A stretch of DNA of 64,000 bases from Branchipolynoe longqiensis (GCA_030323885.1 CM059199.1:38262590-38326589); one strand, 5' to 3'; counted from the stretch's first letter, positions 53,441 through 63,804 are shown. The notes: generated by a model not told the origin, from the letters alone. Translations and numbers: made by a program.

Positions 53441-53764
53441 ATGTTGAGGTCATTTGCACCAGAACTGAACATAGGTGGCACCAGCAATGCAGATATAAAC
53501 ACATTTAAGCAATTAAACAAAAATACACCATTGAATTTTACCTAGGCTTTCATTGTCCTTTGCCACATTTGTATATGCTCACTCACAGTACACACGCAGG
53601 GATGGCAGTACGATATTATACATCACACAGCCTGTAGAGAATCCTGGTCACGGCCCCAATGTCCTGGATGCATTTTTGCAAATGAAGGGAAGCATTGTGT
53701 CTAGGGCAGTATTCAAACCTAAACTTCTGTCATTATGCGGTTTACCATAAGTTTACCTAGGCAT
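53441..53764 (+). repeat. ~324-bp segmental duplication, copy 1
   Basis: Matches 54257-54579 nearly base for base with almost no indels. It contains a SINE-C insert (53550-53752) bounded by TTACCTAGGC repeats. Confidence 0.9.
53550..53752 (-). mobile_element. SINE-C, copy 1 (inside duplication)
   Basis: The tRNA-like end is at the right. On the minus strand, GGTTTGAATACTGCC is a B-box-like motif. It is flanked by TTACCTAGGC at both ends. Confidence 0.65.
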
Positions 53765-54109
53765 CTGTGGTATGCAGGTATTGCAGGTATTGCAACACCT
53801 CAGGGAGTTTGATGCCCCTTCCCTGCAGAGTTGTAAACCACTGCCTTGTGGTACAGGTTCTTGACTGAACCGAAGGCTAAGGGAGCAAACCCTAAACAAA
53901 AAACCATGTCACTGTGGCAGCATTAAGGGCGGTTGATGTATGGAACTCCCAACATATCCCGACCAGCCACTGCAGGGACAAATAGTTTTGCGCCTGTCTG
54001 GACATGTTCTTGCCAGTGTGAAACCTCTATTTGCTCCCGGAGAGAGTACCGCTGGTAACTTGCAAAAGCCAGCAGCACTTCAACACTTTTGCAGGCAGCT
54101 TTCATGAAA

Positions 54110-54245
54110 TGTACCACCAAGAGAAACCTGAAGCTGAGAGACATTAAGACCGACTCATGGACATCACTCTCACAGCAGAGAGCTAAATGGAGAGCAGCAG
54201 TCAAGTAATGAAAGCAGTCTTTGTCGCATCGCGACTGACAGCATG
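54110..54245 (+). pseudogene. LINE ORF2 C-terminal fragment
   Basis: The plus strand encodes RNLKLRDIKTDSWTSLSQQR followed by AKWRAAVK and a stop, the same terminus as the minus-strand fragment at 58433-58642. A short 3' UTR with CATGATCATGA follows. It sits between the two copies of the 324-bp duplication. Confidence 0.85.
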
Positions 54246-54256
54246 ATCATGAGGAT

Positions 54257-54579
54257 ATGTTGAGGTCACTTGAACCAGAACTGAAAATAGGTGGGGCCAG
54301 CAATGCAGCTATAAACACATTTAAGCAATTACAAAAAAAACACCATTGAATGTTACCTAGGCATTTATTGTCCTTTGCCACATTTGTATATGCTCACTCA
54401 CAGTACACACGCAGGGAAGGAAGTACGATATTATACACCACACAGCCTGTAGAGAATCCTGGTCACGGCTCCAATGTTCTGGATGCGTTTTTGCAAATGA
54501 ACGGAAGCATTGTGTCTAGGGCAATATTCAAACCCAAACTTCTGCTATTATGCAGTTTACTGTTAGTTTACCTAGGCAT
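54257..54579 (+). repeat. ~324-bp segmental duplication, copy 2
   Basis: Direct repeat of 53441-53764, 816 bp downstream. Confidence 0.9.
54366..54567 (-). mobile_element. SINE-C, copy 2, with 13-bp target duplication
   Basis: Flanked by TTACCTAGGCATT at 54353-54365 and 54568-54580. The duplication defines the 202-bp element. The tRNA-like part is at the right end on the minus strand. Confidence 0.75.
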
Positions 54580-54593
54580 TCTAATAAAATCAA

Positions 54594-54685
54594 CCTACCC
54601 AGGCCTACGTGTGCATGTGACAGACATTTCACCTGGGGAGGTCAGTGCATCTTACGACACTGGTATTAGGCTCGGTGATTGATTA
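54594..54685. repeat. Repeat piece shared with 30180-30230 and 57425-57475
   Basis: CTACGTGTGCATGTGACAG..CATTTCACCTGGGGAGGTCAG. It is found next to SINE-C-like sequence in all three places. Confidence 0.55.
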
Positions 54686-54687
54686 CA

Positions 54688-54801
54688 GTTGGTTGGTTGT
54701 TGGAGTTTTACATCCTGGCAACATCTAAGGTCATATCAGGATGGTTACCGACTTGTGGCCAGTGCGCAATCATGGCGACTCTATAATGCTGGCCCACAGG
54801 G
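54688..54801 (-). mobile_element. SINE-A 3' fragment
   Basis: GTTGGTTGGTTGTTGGAGTT to GATTCTATAATGCTGGCCC-like end. A second SINE-A starts immediately. Confidence 0.85.
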
Positions 54802-55142
54802 TTGGTTGTTGGAGTTTTACGTCCTGGCAACATATAAGGTCATATCAGGATGCGTACCGACTTGTGACAGTGCACACTCATGGTGACTTTCTACTGCTTC
54901 CCCACTGGGAAATCAGGTGACCAGCACCATGACCTGATATCCCATGTAGTCACATTATTCTGACACTGAGCCAACCAGTCCTAGCCCTATCCTAATAATG
55001 CCAAGCACCAAGCTAGGAAGCAACGAATATAAATTGTTAAGTAATTGTTTTGACTCGACCAGGGTTCGAACCGTGGCTTCGAATCCCATGATCTACCAAA
55101 ACGGGAGACGAACGCTCAACTCATTCGGCCATCCCATCTGGT
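54802..55142 (-). mobile_element. SINE-A2, full length
   Basis: Tail at 54802 (GGTTGGTTGTTGGAGT), head at 55142 (CCAGATGGGATGGCCGAATG), with a short local duplication around the B box (TTCGAACCGTGGCTTCGAAT). Confidence 0.9.
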
Positions 55143-55533
55143 TCCCAGTCCCTGGGAGTGATGCACCGGGGTGCCATCTTCTCAAATATGCTTTTGAAGC
55201 CAATGTCATTGCTTCGAGAGGGGAAATTGGAGGAGAGGAAGGCAGAAGGGGTGGGGAGTGAGGAGTGGCGGGGGGGGGGGGGTCAGGAGAAAAAGACCCC
55301 TTGCCGGACACTTATTTTTATCTCGGTGGGAGCCACGGTCGGGTGATACCACAAAAAAACTAACTGGCCGGATGTGAAAATGCCTTAGGAAAAATGCCCT
55401 GCAGATTCCAGAGGTCACCACCCATTAATGATGTGTCATTTAATTTGAGGCAATCATAGTTAGATGTTATTTGAAGGTCTTGTGTGGAAATAAATAATTG
55501 TGACATTAAATTTAAATCCCAGACTCAGACTAT
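55143..55533. other. Unclassified; G run at 55268-55282
   Basis: Purine-rich GGAGAGGAAGG tract. No gene supported. Confidence 0.5.
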
Positions 55534-55798
55534 GTAAGGCTGTGTATCCATAGACTGTTCCTTTCTGGTGTGTTCCCTTGTTCCCTTGTTCCATGTTCGC
55601 TTGTGACCTAGTGATGCATCACACAGACAATGAACATCCCCAGTCAGAATGTCACATGGCCATACGGTCCCTGGGCCCCTAACCCATGGGAACGCCACTG
55701 AACAAAGCACAGGTTCATTGTCTGTGTGCCATGTCACACGCGAACATGGAACACGGGGACACACCACAAGGGACCAGTCTATGGATACATGGCCTTAA
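55534..55798. mobile_element. MITE with TTAAGGCCATGTATCCATAG ends
   Basis: Left GTAAGGCTGTGTATCCATAG, ACTG.TCC; right GGACCAGTCTATGGATACAT, GGCCTTAA. The interior is an imperfect palindrome (GTTCCATGTTCGCTTGTGAC/GTCACACGCGAACATGGAAC and TGTCTGTGTG). 265 bp. It shares the terminal TTAA with the next element. Confidence 0.82.
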
Positions 55799-56437
55799 TA
55801 GGCATGTCAACGTGAACCGTAACGAGCCAACGTAACCCGATATAGGTGACGTTTCATCATTACGTTGAGGTACGTCAGGTTACATCATGGTTACGTTAGG
55901 CAGATGTCAATTTACGTCGAAATACGTCGAGTTACGTCGAGCTATGTCGAGGTTTTCAACATGAAAACTTTCTACGTACGACAACGTTGGACAAGGTAAG
56001 GATTTTATGTTCGCCATATGTTATGTACACATTAGGCAAATGTCGATGATGTTAGACGTACGTTAGTCAAACGCTGCTCACTACGTTCAAAGGCGGTGGG
56101 AACGTACAGTCAGCGTAATGACAATGTATGGATAACGTACGCCTAACATACATCCAATGTATGTTTAGCATTTCGCCACCGTGTCATGACGTAATGTAAC
56201 ATAACGTAACATAGTTTTGGTGATCGTATAACATATATAACGTACCGTGAGCATAATTACGTTGTCCTCTCTCGTTGAATGATGTTATCACTACACTTTA
56301 CCAATGTTATGCTCACGTCAACTACGCGGCATTGACGTCCTGAATTTGCATATTATGCCGAGAGGTTCGATGTATTTAATTTATTTTCACGTTGTCCCGA
56401 TGCTAACGCCTTACGTCGTAGTGTGACAGGGCCGTAA
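55795..56437. mobile_element. Word-repeat MITE (ACGT words)
   Basis: The right end GTAGTGTGACAGGGCCGTAA is matched imperfectly at the left by TTAATAGGCATGTCAACGTG. The interior is built from TTACGTCGA, ACGTACG, AACGTAAC, GTAACATAACG and similar words, very rich in ACGT. 643 bp. Confidence 0.72.
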
Positions 56438-56894
56438 GCAGCAGTCTGTCATGCCTCACCTCACTCATTTGCCTACCCACCACCACCATGCGGTGTGGCT
56501 GCTTGGCCTGCACCTTCCTGCTGTGTGTGTGGTGATCCGTGACTAAGAGTTGGGGGGGGGAGGGGGTAGTGAGTAGAGCTCTTGAGGCTCCTTACACACT
56601 GTCACTAGTGCCTCATTCACACTATCTACCTAATACACAATGACTATTGACCACAAGTAAAGAATCACCAGCAACTACATACATACATTCATGCACCTGG
56701 CCCTATACATCATTTACATTAATATACCATTTGTACTCCTTTATATACCATTTGCATTCCCCACCAATGCGTTTTATCGGAATATTTTACAACAATATCA
56801 AACCATCAGCAATCAATCAATTATTTAATGTATGGAAGTGAGATCAACTCACTGCACTCACCCCTGTGGAAGCATACATCTCATTGTTGTCCTT
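56438..56894. other. No gene or known repeat seen
   Basis: G run near 56551-56565. Short ORF with no motif. Confidence 0.5.
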
Positions 56895-57227
56895 ACAGTT
56901 GTTGGGGTTTTACGTCCTGGCAACATCTACGGTCATATTGGTACGGGTACCGACTTGTGACAGTGCGCACTCATGGCGAGTTTATAGTGCTTCTCCACTG
57001 AGTGACTAGGCCACTAGAACCATGATCCAATATCCTACTCAATCACATTATCCTGATATACTGAGCTAACCAGTCCTTGTCATATCCTAGTAATGCTCAG
57101 TACCAGGCCAGGTAGTGACAAGCATCAATTTTGTAAGTCATTGGTTTGACTCAACAGGGAATAAAACATCCAGACGTTCCGCATGGGAAGCCTATGCTCT
57201 ACCAATTCTACCACCACGTCTGGTTCT
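56895..57227 (-). mobile_element. SINE-A1, full length
   Basis: Head CCAGACGTGGTGGTAGAATTGG at 57203-57227; 3' end GTAAAACCCCAACAACTG. Confidence 0.9.
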
Positions 57228-57234
57228 AACGATT

Positions 57235-57480
57235 ACAAATATCTGGGGAGCACTTGTCCATTACTTCCCACCGGGAAGGTTTAAGATGACTACATCACTC
57301 AGCATGGAGAGCATCTTGGTCACAGCACCAGTGTAACGTGGGGTGTTGCAAACAAATGGTAATCAAACTCACATTTCTGGCATTCCCGGGTGAGCATTCT
57401 AACCATTAAACAACCGAATCTACATGCGTATGTTGCATTTCACCAGGGAGAGGTGAGTGCAAGTCACTCATGTAAGGCGA
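57235..57480 (-). mobile_element. SINE-C-like, decayed
   Basis: The minus strand contains GAATGCTCACCCGGGAATGCC and AATGTGAGTTTGATTACC, a degraded tRNA-like head, and GAGCATCTTGGTCACAGC on the plus strand matches 54455-54475. Confidence 0.6.
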
Positions 57481-57672
57481 GATCTTCCAAATACACAATT
57501 GTATAATAATAATAGCACTCAGACGTATATCGTCATCCTCGGTCTCCTTATATTAATTAACCCTGCTGACATATAATATAGTAACACATACGTATATAAG
57601 GGTTAATAGCAGACATGGAATACAGGTGGACTCCATTCAAAATAATATTCGCATAATGAGTTATACACCAAC

Positions 57673-58028
57673 TTAAAGCTGCATAGTCCGATGAAATATC
57701 AAATTTTCAAAACAAAACCAATTATCTAGTTTTGAGTTTACATATCTAACTTAGATACTGATGCACTTATTAAGCATTTGTTTCTGTATAGAAGGCAATA
57801 TTGAGTCAATTTAACAGAACCTGTTACTGCAGAAGTCTATGGTGTCAGAGTTTTGGCAAGCTTGCCAAAACTAATTTTCCATGTTTGCACTCAAAATATC
57901 TCAAAAGTTTACCATTTAAAATATAAGTAATTTTGAACTAATGTAAAGTAGATACTAGTGATTGATCTAATATATTTATCTCAGAAAAAAATACAGAAAT
58001 TCAAAACCAACGGACGATGCAACTTTAA
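57673..58028 (-). mobile_element. TTAA-MITE, full copy
   Basis: TTAAAGCTGCATAGTCCGAT to CGGACGATGCAACTTTAA, 356 bp, with the GGCAAGCTTGCC palindrome intact. Confidence 0.92.
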
Positions 58029-58382
58029 CATTGGTAGAAAATAATGCTAACCAACATGTCACAGTTAGCTAAAGAAAAACACCAACAATCCTGAGCAAAC
58101 CATTTTTATAAACTCCTGAAGCAATGCTTTGTGTGAACTCAAAAATAAGGAGATCGTGAATTCTTTCATTACTACTTTCCTCAGATCTTTAGCTTCAATT
58201 TCTCTTTGCAACTAAAATTTAAAAAAACCTCTTTTGATACTTGATCAGACATTGATCGCGCCTATCCACTTTTAGAATTGCGAACCCTCGCCACAAAAAA
58301 AAAACCCACACAATAAAAACAAAACAACCACACACAAAATAACCCCCAGGAATTTACATTGAGATCCCTGGGTGCCCTAGAA
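58029..58382. other. No gene or known repeat seen
   Basis: A-rich tract at 58293-58340. Confidence 0.5.
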
Positions 58383-58862
58383 TTCTACTCATCATCATTC
58401 TGTCGGTCGCGATGCGACAAAGACTGCTTTCATTACTTGACTGCCGCTCTCCATTTAGCTCTCTGCTGTGAGAGTGATGTCCATGAGTCGGTCTTAATGT
58501 CTCTCTGCTTCAGGTTTCTCTTGATGGTATCCTTGAACCAGAGACGAGGGCACCTCTCTTTCTGTAGCCAGAAGACAGTTGAGAATAGAGAATCTGCTTC
58601 GGTAGCCTGTCTGATGACATCCTCATAAGGTGTCCAGTCCACCGGAGATTCTTTTTGATCAGAAGATCTTCCATAGAGGGCAACCCTGTCCGTTCGAGTA
58701 TTTCCTTATTTGTCACCCCTAGAATTCTACTGAGCCCTAGAATTGAGCCCTGCGATGGAGCCCTGGGTGCATGGTGGGTGGTGAGAGTCTCGGTGCACTG
58801 GGCACAGAACCTCCAGGTGGCTACAATCTTAGCTCTCCTAGATAATTCCTGCATCTACGGAA
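58383..58862 (-). pseudogene. 5'-truncated LINE, ORF2 C-terminus
   Basis: Minus-strand frames together give ILGVTNKEILERTGLPSMED, LLIKKNLRWTGHLMRMSSDR, LPKQILYSQLSSGYRKRG, then by frameshift RFKDTIKRNLKQRDIKTDSW and WRAAVK-stop. This is the C-terminal block of a non-LTR retrotransposon. One frameshift and a local repeat (CCCTAGAATT.. three times) disrupt it. The 3' tail is a short (ATG)-rich stretch at 58388-58398. Confidence 0.85.
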
Positions 58863-58936
58863 AGCTGTTTTTTGTTTGTTTGTTTGTTGTTGTTGTTTTA
58901 CGTCTTAGCAACATCTAAGGTCATATCAAGACGGGA
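58863..58936 (-). mobile_element. SINE-A 3' fragment
   Basis: (AAAC)n tail at 58869-58895 and CCCGTCTTGATATGACC only. Confidence 0.85.
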
Positions 58937-58969
58937 AAGCAGTGCTTCTATTTATACAAAGGCAGATAA

Positions 58970-59640
58970 AGGTTGGTTGGTTGCTGGAGTTTTGCGTCCT
59001 GGCAACATCTAAGGTCATATCAGGACAGGTACTGACTTGTGACAGTGCGCACTCATGGTGACTTTATAGTGCTGCCCTACTGGGAGACCATGTCATTGGC
59101 ACCATGATCAGGTTGCCAGCACCATGACCCGATATCCCACACAATCACATTATACTGATACTGTGTTAGAGCTGCATAGTCCGATGAAGTATCTAATTTT
59201 CAAAACCCAAACAATTATCTAGCTTATATTCTACATATCTTTCTTGGCTATTGGTGCATTTATAAAGCATTTATTTATGTACAAAAGGGACTACTGAGTC
59301 AATTTAATAGAACCTGTTACTGCAGAAGCCCATGGTGTGCTTGTCAAAACTAATTTTACATGCTTGTACTTCAAATATCTCAAATGTTATCCATTTAAAA
59401 TAAAAGTTACTTCAAACTGTAGTAAAGTAGATACTAATGACCAATCAAATATATTTATCTCAGAAAAATGACAGAAACTCAAAACCATCGGACTATGCAA
59501 CTTTAACTAGTTCTTGTCATATCCCATTAATGCTGAGTGCCAAGCTTGGTAGCGACAAGTACCAATTTGATTAAGTCAGTGGTTTCTGCGATTTTGAACT
59601 CCAGATCTTCTTCATGGGAAGTTTATGGTAGGTCTACTGG
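58970..59640 (-). mobile_element. SINE-A split by a TTAA-MITE
   Basis: 3' part 58970-59165, remainder 59517-59640 (CTAGTTCTTGTCATATCC to a decayed head). The break falls exactly at the SINE sequence GAGCTAACCAG, here GTGTTAACTAG, which supplied the TTAA target. A 20-bp internal duplication (GCCAGCACCATGA/GGCACCATGA) is at 59095-59125. Confidence 0.88.
59166..59516 (-). mobile_element. TTAA-MITE, full copy inside SINE-A
   Basis: TTAGAGCTGCATAGTCCGAT to ATCGGACTATGCAACTTTAA. 351 bp. Confidence 0.92.
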
Positions 59641-59744
59641 TTGAAAAGCACTTATTTCCCGATTCATAATTTTATATCTCAGTGGTAGATTGTCTAGTAT
59701 AAAAATCAAAAGCATACATTTTTATCTGACATTCTAATGATAAT

Positions 59745-59860
59745 GTCATGGGGGGGTGATGAAAATGGGAAATATTGTACCTAGAGCAGGAATCGAACCC
59801 ACATCTCTTGCATTCCGGGTCAGTGTGCTGACCATTACACCACGTAGGCTCCCTGATGTC
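59745..59860 (-). mobile_element. tRNA-like SINE head (SINE-C type)
   Basis: The minus strand reads GGGAGCCTACGTGGTGTAAT, GGTCAGCACACTGACC and GTGGGTTCGATTCCTGCTC: a well-preserved A box (TGGTGTAATGG) and B box (GGTTCGATTCC). It is not a complete cloverleaf tRNA and runs on into non-tRNA sequence, so I call it a SINE. Confidence 0.65.
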
Positions 59861-60235
59861 ACCACCCTACCGACGTTTATCTGTCTATGCGGCTCCTTGC
59901 CTGAGAGGTCAGTGAAGACTACTACAATAATATTGTTCGCAATTTCCAAATTGCATCCGCTTTGCCATGGAGTGACATGAGCGCCTGTGGATTTGACACG
60001 CCACCGCTTTTGTGGGTCGGCTCGCATACTCATATCTGATTGGATGCCACCTTCTCTGATATTCCATCCATTGCTACTGGCAAGTGTTCCCCGCCTCACT
60101 CTCCATAAGCAAAAACAGTGCAGATGGTTGATTGGTCAAATTCTTCTAAAAGAATATGTAAGATCAAATATCTTGCATCCTGACATATAAATAAATGGTC
60201 GCATAAGCGTGACCAAGTCTCACTCTCCATAAGCA
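59861..60235. other. Unclassified
   Basis: CTCACTCTCCATAAGCAAAAACAGTGCAGA-type words occur twice (60097-60123 and 60219-60246). The 117-codon minus-strand ORF is SINE-derived at its C-terminus. Confidence 0.5.
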
Positions 60236-60690
60236 AAAACAGTGCAGAAACGAGGAGGGCACGCTGGTTTAGCCTGGTCCCCTGGCCTTTGAACCGGAAA
60301 CAACTCAGTGAGTCTTCTCGCCTTCTCGAGAATTACTCAGCACACGATGACGATAATTGAAAACAATATCATACACATGCTACACTGATAAAAACTAAAT
60401 AGAAAACGAACAGCGTGAAAATGAAAAGAGCAACCTGACTATAAATAAGCATAGATGTTGCAACAAGGAAGACTAGTATGGTACCCTGGCCTTTGCTTAC
60501 ACAGCGATTGACTCTAAGTTGACCTCCACTGAAATCAGATGTGTAGTTTCTTAGTTAGACATATTCACCAAATCTATCTCTAGTATGGCACATATTAAAG
60601 TGTTTGAAGTATGTTTAAAATTTACTATGCGTACACCTATGTTTAAATCACACAATAACGGTAGTGTAAATGATAGGAGAATTACCATGC
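60236..60690 (+). repeat. Diverged relative of the 44126-44880 repeat
   Basis: GGCCTTTGAACCGG, TTCTCGCCTTCTCGAGAA and CATATTAAAGTGTTTGAAGTATGTTTAAAATTTA..TAAATCACACAATA correspond in order to 44160-44880, without the CCAAT hairpins. Confidence 0.55.
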
Positions 60691-60704
60691 AACTGTATAC
60701 TCAA

Positions 60705-61022
60705 TGACAACATCTAAGGTCATATCAGGACAGGTACTGACTTGTGTTATGACAGTGAGTGCGCACTCATGTGACTTCATAGTGCTGCCCAACTGGGAGA
60801 CCTAGCCACTAGCACAAGTCATGACCCGATATCCCATTCAGTCACATTATCCGGACACTGAGCCAACCAGTCCTAACCCTATCCTAATAATGCCGAGCGT
60901 CAACCTAGGAAGTGACAAGTATCAATTTTTTTAAGTCATTGGTTTGACTCAACCGGGAATTGAACTCCTGACCTTCCGCACGGGAGGGCTGCGCTCTACC
61001 GATTCGGCCACTGCATCCGGTG
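60705..61022 (-). mobile_element. SINE-A1
   Basis: The head at 61003-61022 is CCGGATGCAGTGGCCGAATC with B box AGTTCAATTCCCGG. The last ~15 bp and tail at the 3' end are missing. Confidence 0.9.
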
Positions 61023-61265
61023 GCTGGCTGCTCAATGAAGGTCCCCATTAGTCAGTGCAGTAGCGCCCTGTTTCTCCTGCTTTCTTTGCTGTTTGCCCTT
61101 TCTCTCAATCTCTGGCGAGTAGGAAACCCACAGGAAGCAACTACTGACCGGACGACTACCATTGTATTGTTTACGTAGCTACCAGGCCCCATCTCAGGTT
61201 CTCCCATTGGCATTACCGAATAAAGCTTCATGTTATCTACACTTCTACTTTCCTTGTTGTTCTTA

Positions 61266-61602
61266 CAATACCGGAAGCAGTGGCCGAATCGGTAAACGCA
61301 AATGCTTCCCGTGCGGAAGGTCGCGAATTCAAATTGTGGCCGAGTCAAATCAATGACTTACCAAATTTATACTTGTCATTATCTAGTTTCACGCTTGGAT
61401 AGGATAGGGAAAGGACTGGTTAGCTCAGTGCCAGGATAATGTGATTGAAGTGGAAATTTGGTCATGGTGCCAATGAAATGGTCTCTCAGTAGGGCACAAC
61501 TATAAAGTCACCATCAGTGTGCACTGTCACAAGTCGGTACCTGTCCTGATATGATCATAGCTGTTGCCAGGATGTAAAACCCCAACAAACAAACAAGAAA
61601 CA
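61266..61602 (+). mobile_element. SINE-A1, full length
   Basis: Head ACCGGAAGCAGTGGCCGAATC, B box AATTCAAATTGTGG (decayed), tail AAAACCCCAACAAACAAACAAG. Confidence 0.9.
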
Positions 61603-62154
61603 TTGTGCATATTACAGAGAATCTGTTTGGGAACAACAGGTAGAACAACAGCCAGCGCAAACAAACAGTGCCCCATTATGAGTTGACGGACTGTGATATA
61701 TTAGCTCTCAGTAAGAAGACAATCATTGCACGGTACTCTGGTCGGGGGCAATGAAAACAACAAATCACTGATCAGTAAAATCATCAAAACTAGCCATAGT
61801 TTTCCCCAAATCACTACATAACACCCCTGTAATTATTCCAGAAAGCTTGCACACACACACACACACGATGTAGCCCGTCATGACTGTGTGTGATCCTTCT
61901 GAATATTCAGGAGCCCTGGAAGGACCAGGATATATTTTGTCAGGCGCCGTTTGAAAATTGTTGGGAAGTTGTATGTAAAGAAGTTTAGAATTACAATCTT
62001 TTCGGAATCTGCCTTCTTCCTGACAGATGCTCCTTTAGGGACACTGATTAATTAGGGTTATGGCTATAGATGCTTTCAGTACAGCAGACACAGCAAAGCA
62101 ACACAGGCCACAGCAACATATGAAACATCGAAGTTGAAACAATACCGAGTATTG
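61603..62154. other. Unclassified; (CA)n at 61852-61866
   Basis: No gene or known repeat recognised. Confidence 0.5.
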
Positions 62155-62255
62155 GTTGTTTGGCTGTTGGAGCTTTGCATCCTGGCAACATCTAAGGTCA
62201 TATCAGGACGGACACCGACTTGTGACAGTGCGAACTCATGGTGAATTTAATGAAT
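62155..62255 (-). mobile_element. SINE-A 3' fragment
   Basis: TGTTTGGCTGTTGGAGCTTT to GTGCGAACTCATGGTGAATTTA. Confidence 0.87.
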
Positions 62256-62761
62256 CATGTTCCAATAACTCAGATAAAGTGGGCCCCCAATATATTATCT
62301 GTTATTTGAACTAATGACATAATTTAAAAAATTAATCACAAGGAAATGAATATTTTATTTAATGGTCACCTCATATCAAACCAACCTTGTGGTAAGGTAG
62401 CCAGCCCTCCCTGCTAGGTCGGGGTATTTAATAGCCTGTGACACATGCCTCGGGGTCAGTTTATGAATGGCATCTGACCTCTCGGGGGAATACAAGTCTG
62501 CGCCGACACTCTGGTGTTTGCGTCTTTTTTTCTTTCTTTCTAGAAGAAAGAAAACAAAAATATCCTCTATTAAAAAGAAACCAAACTTATAGAAGAAGTT
62601 ATCTTTGACAGTGTGTCAACTAATGGTTACTTCTATCAAATCCACAACATGTACAGGGAAGAGAGTCATCTCCAACAACAATAAAAAAATAAGCCAACAT
62701 AAATCTGACTTTCTCTTAATCTAACAGTCCTAAACAAATGAAAGGAAATGATCCATACTTT
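62256..62761. other. Unclassified, AT-rich
   Basis: TTCTTTCTTTCTAGAAGAAAGAAAA at 62529-62553 is a small palindrome. No gene. Confidence 0.5.
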
Positions 62762-62858
62762 AAAAAATATTTATTTTGATACATTAGTTGCTTAAGCAGG
62801 GGAAATTTCAATCGCAGACAATTGGTTTTCCTCATTCCACTGGTTTTTTCCCCAGTCC
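62762..62858 (-). mobile_element. SINE-B tail of a chimeric SINE
   Basis: On the minus strand CCAGTGGAATGAGGAAAACC..CCCCTGCTTAAGCAACTAATGTATC. The matching SINE-A2 head is at 63091-63246, and the intervening 62864-63090 is a foreign insert. Confidence 0.82.
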
Positions 62859-62863
62859 TAGTT

Positions 62864-63090
62864 AAAAAGTTAGTTTTATTTAACGACACCTCTAAAGCAC
62901 ATCAATCTTTATCATCGCTATTGAAATCAAAGATTTGGTCATTCTGACATATTTCTTTGGAGGAAACCCGCTGCCACCACAAAGGCTACTCTTTCCGATA
63001 TGTCCCAATGGGTCTTTTATGTGCACTTTCCCACAGACAGGACATCACATACCACAGCCTTTGATGAACCAGTTGTGGACCACTGGTTGC
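62864..63090 (-). mobile_element. Mollusc-type SINE fragment
   Basis: AGTTAGTTTTATTTAACGAC, ACCTCTAAAGCACATCAATC, GGAGGAAACCCGCTGCC, GGGTCTTTTATGTGCACTTT and CCACAGACAGGACATCACAT follow a sequence I recall from many mollusc genomes. The strand is inferred from my memory of its tRNA-like end, which is not present here. Inserted in, or recombined with, a chimeric SINE-A/B. Confidence 0.65.
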
Positions 63091-63246
63091 CCACTACTAG
63101 CAATGCTGAATGCCAGGCTCAAGTAGCGATAGTATACATTTTAAAGTGATCGGTTTGACTCCACCGGAGTTCACACACGGGGGTTTGAATCCCATAACCT
63201 ACCAAAATGGGAGGCAGGCGCTCAACTCATTTGGTCATCTCATCTA
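63091..63246 (-). mobile_element. SINE-A2 head half
   Basis: On the minus strand the head is GATGAGATGACCAAATGAG and the B-box region GGGATTCAAACCCCC. The body ends at GGCATTCAGCATTGCTAGTAG. Confidence 0.82.
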
Positions 63247-63536
63247 TGAGAACAAACTAATTACAAATCCGTCTATAATCGGAAATTTCTCACCACTACA
63301 TACGACCCCTGCAAAGACAACCCTTACAAGCCAACCCCCTTCAAATTAACCACTAACAAAATCAGCAATAAACAAAATCAAAATACATGCCACTACACCC
63401 AAAATATTCAAAACATGCTCCCCACAAAAAATACACGCTAAAAAACCTCAGCAACAAATAACTCGAAAATAACTTAAACCCCAGCAGATGCATAGCGTAA
63501 TGTCTCAATTATGTGTAAAGTGCTCAAGAACTATGA

Positions 63537-63605
63537 CCCCCCCCCCCCCCCCCCCCCCCCGCGCTTCCTTCCCCTCTCTCGATGCCTCTCCCCCCCCCCC
63601 CACCC
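63537..63605. repeat. C-rich homopolymer tracts
   Basis: About 23 consecutive C, then CTCTCCCCCCCCCCAC. The overlapping Pro-rich and Gly-rich ORFs are artefacts. Confidence 0.9.
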
Positions 63606-63804
63606 ACCCACGCGTCGTTCCTCTCCCCCCTCAAGCCCCAATCAGTACTCCTACGCATCCAGCGTATATTCACTGGACCATTGCTTGGCGAGCAAACCGA
63701 CGCCAACTGCTATTTTTCCAGTCCTTCAAAAACAAACTCAAACTGACAAAGAAACACAAATAGAAGGGACGCGCGTGGTGGCATTCCCATTGCTTTCTGA
63801 GGCT

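Noticed and set aside
59770..59850. A functional tRNA gene on the minus strand
   Set aside because: A and B boxes are good, but the acceptor and anticodon stems do not close convincingly and the sequence continues into repeat DNA. Treated as a SINE head.
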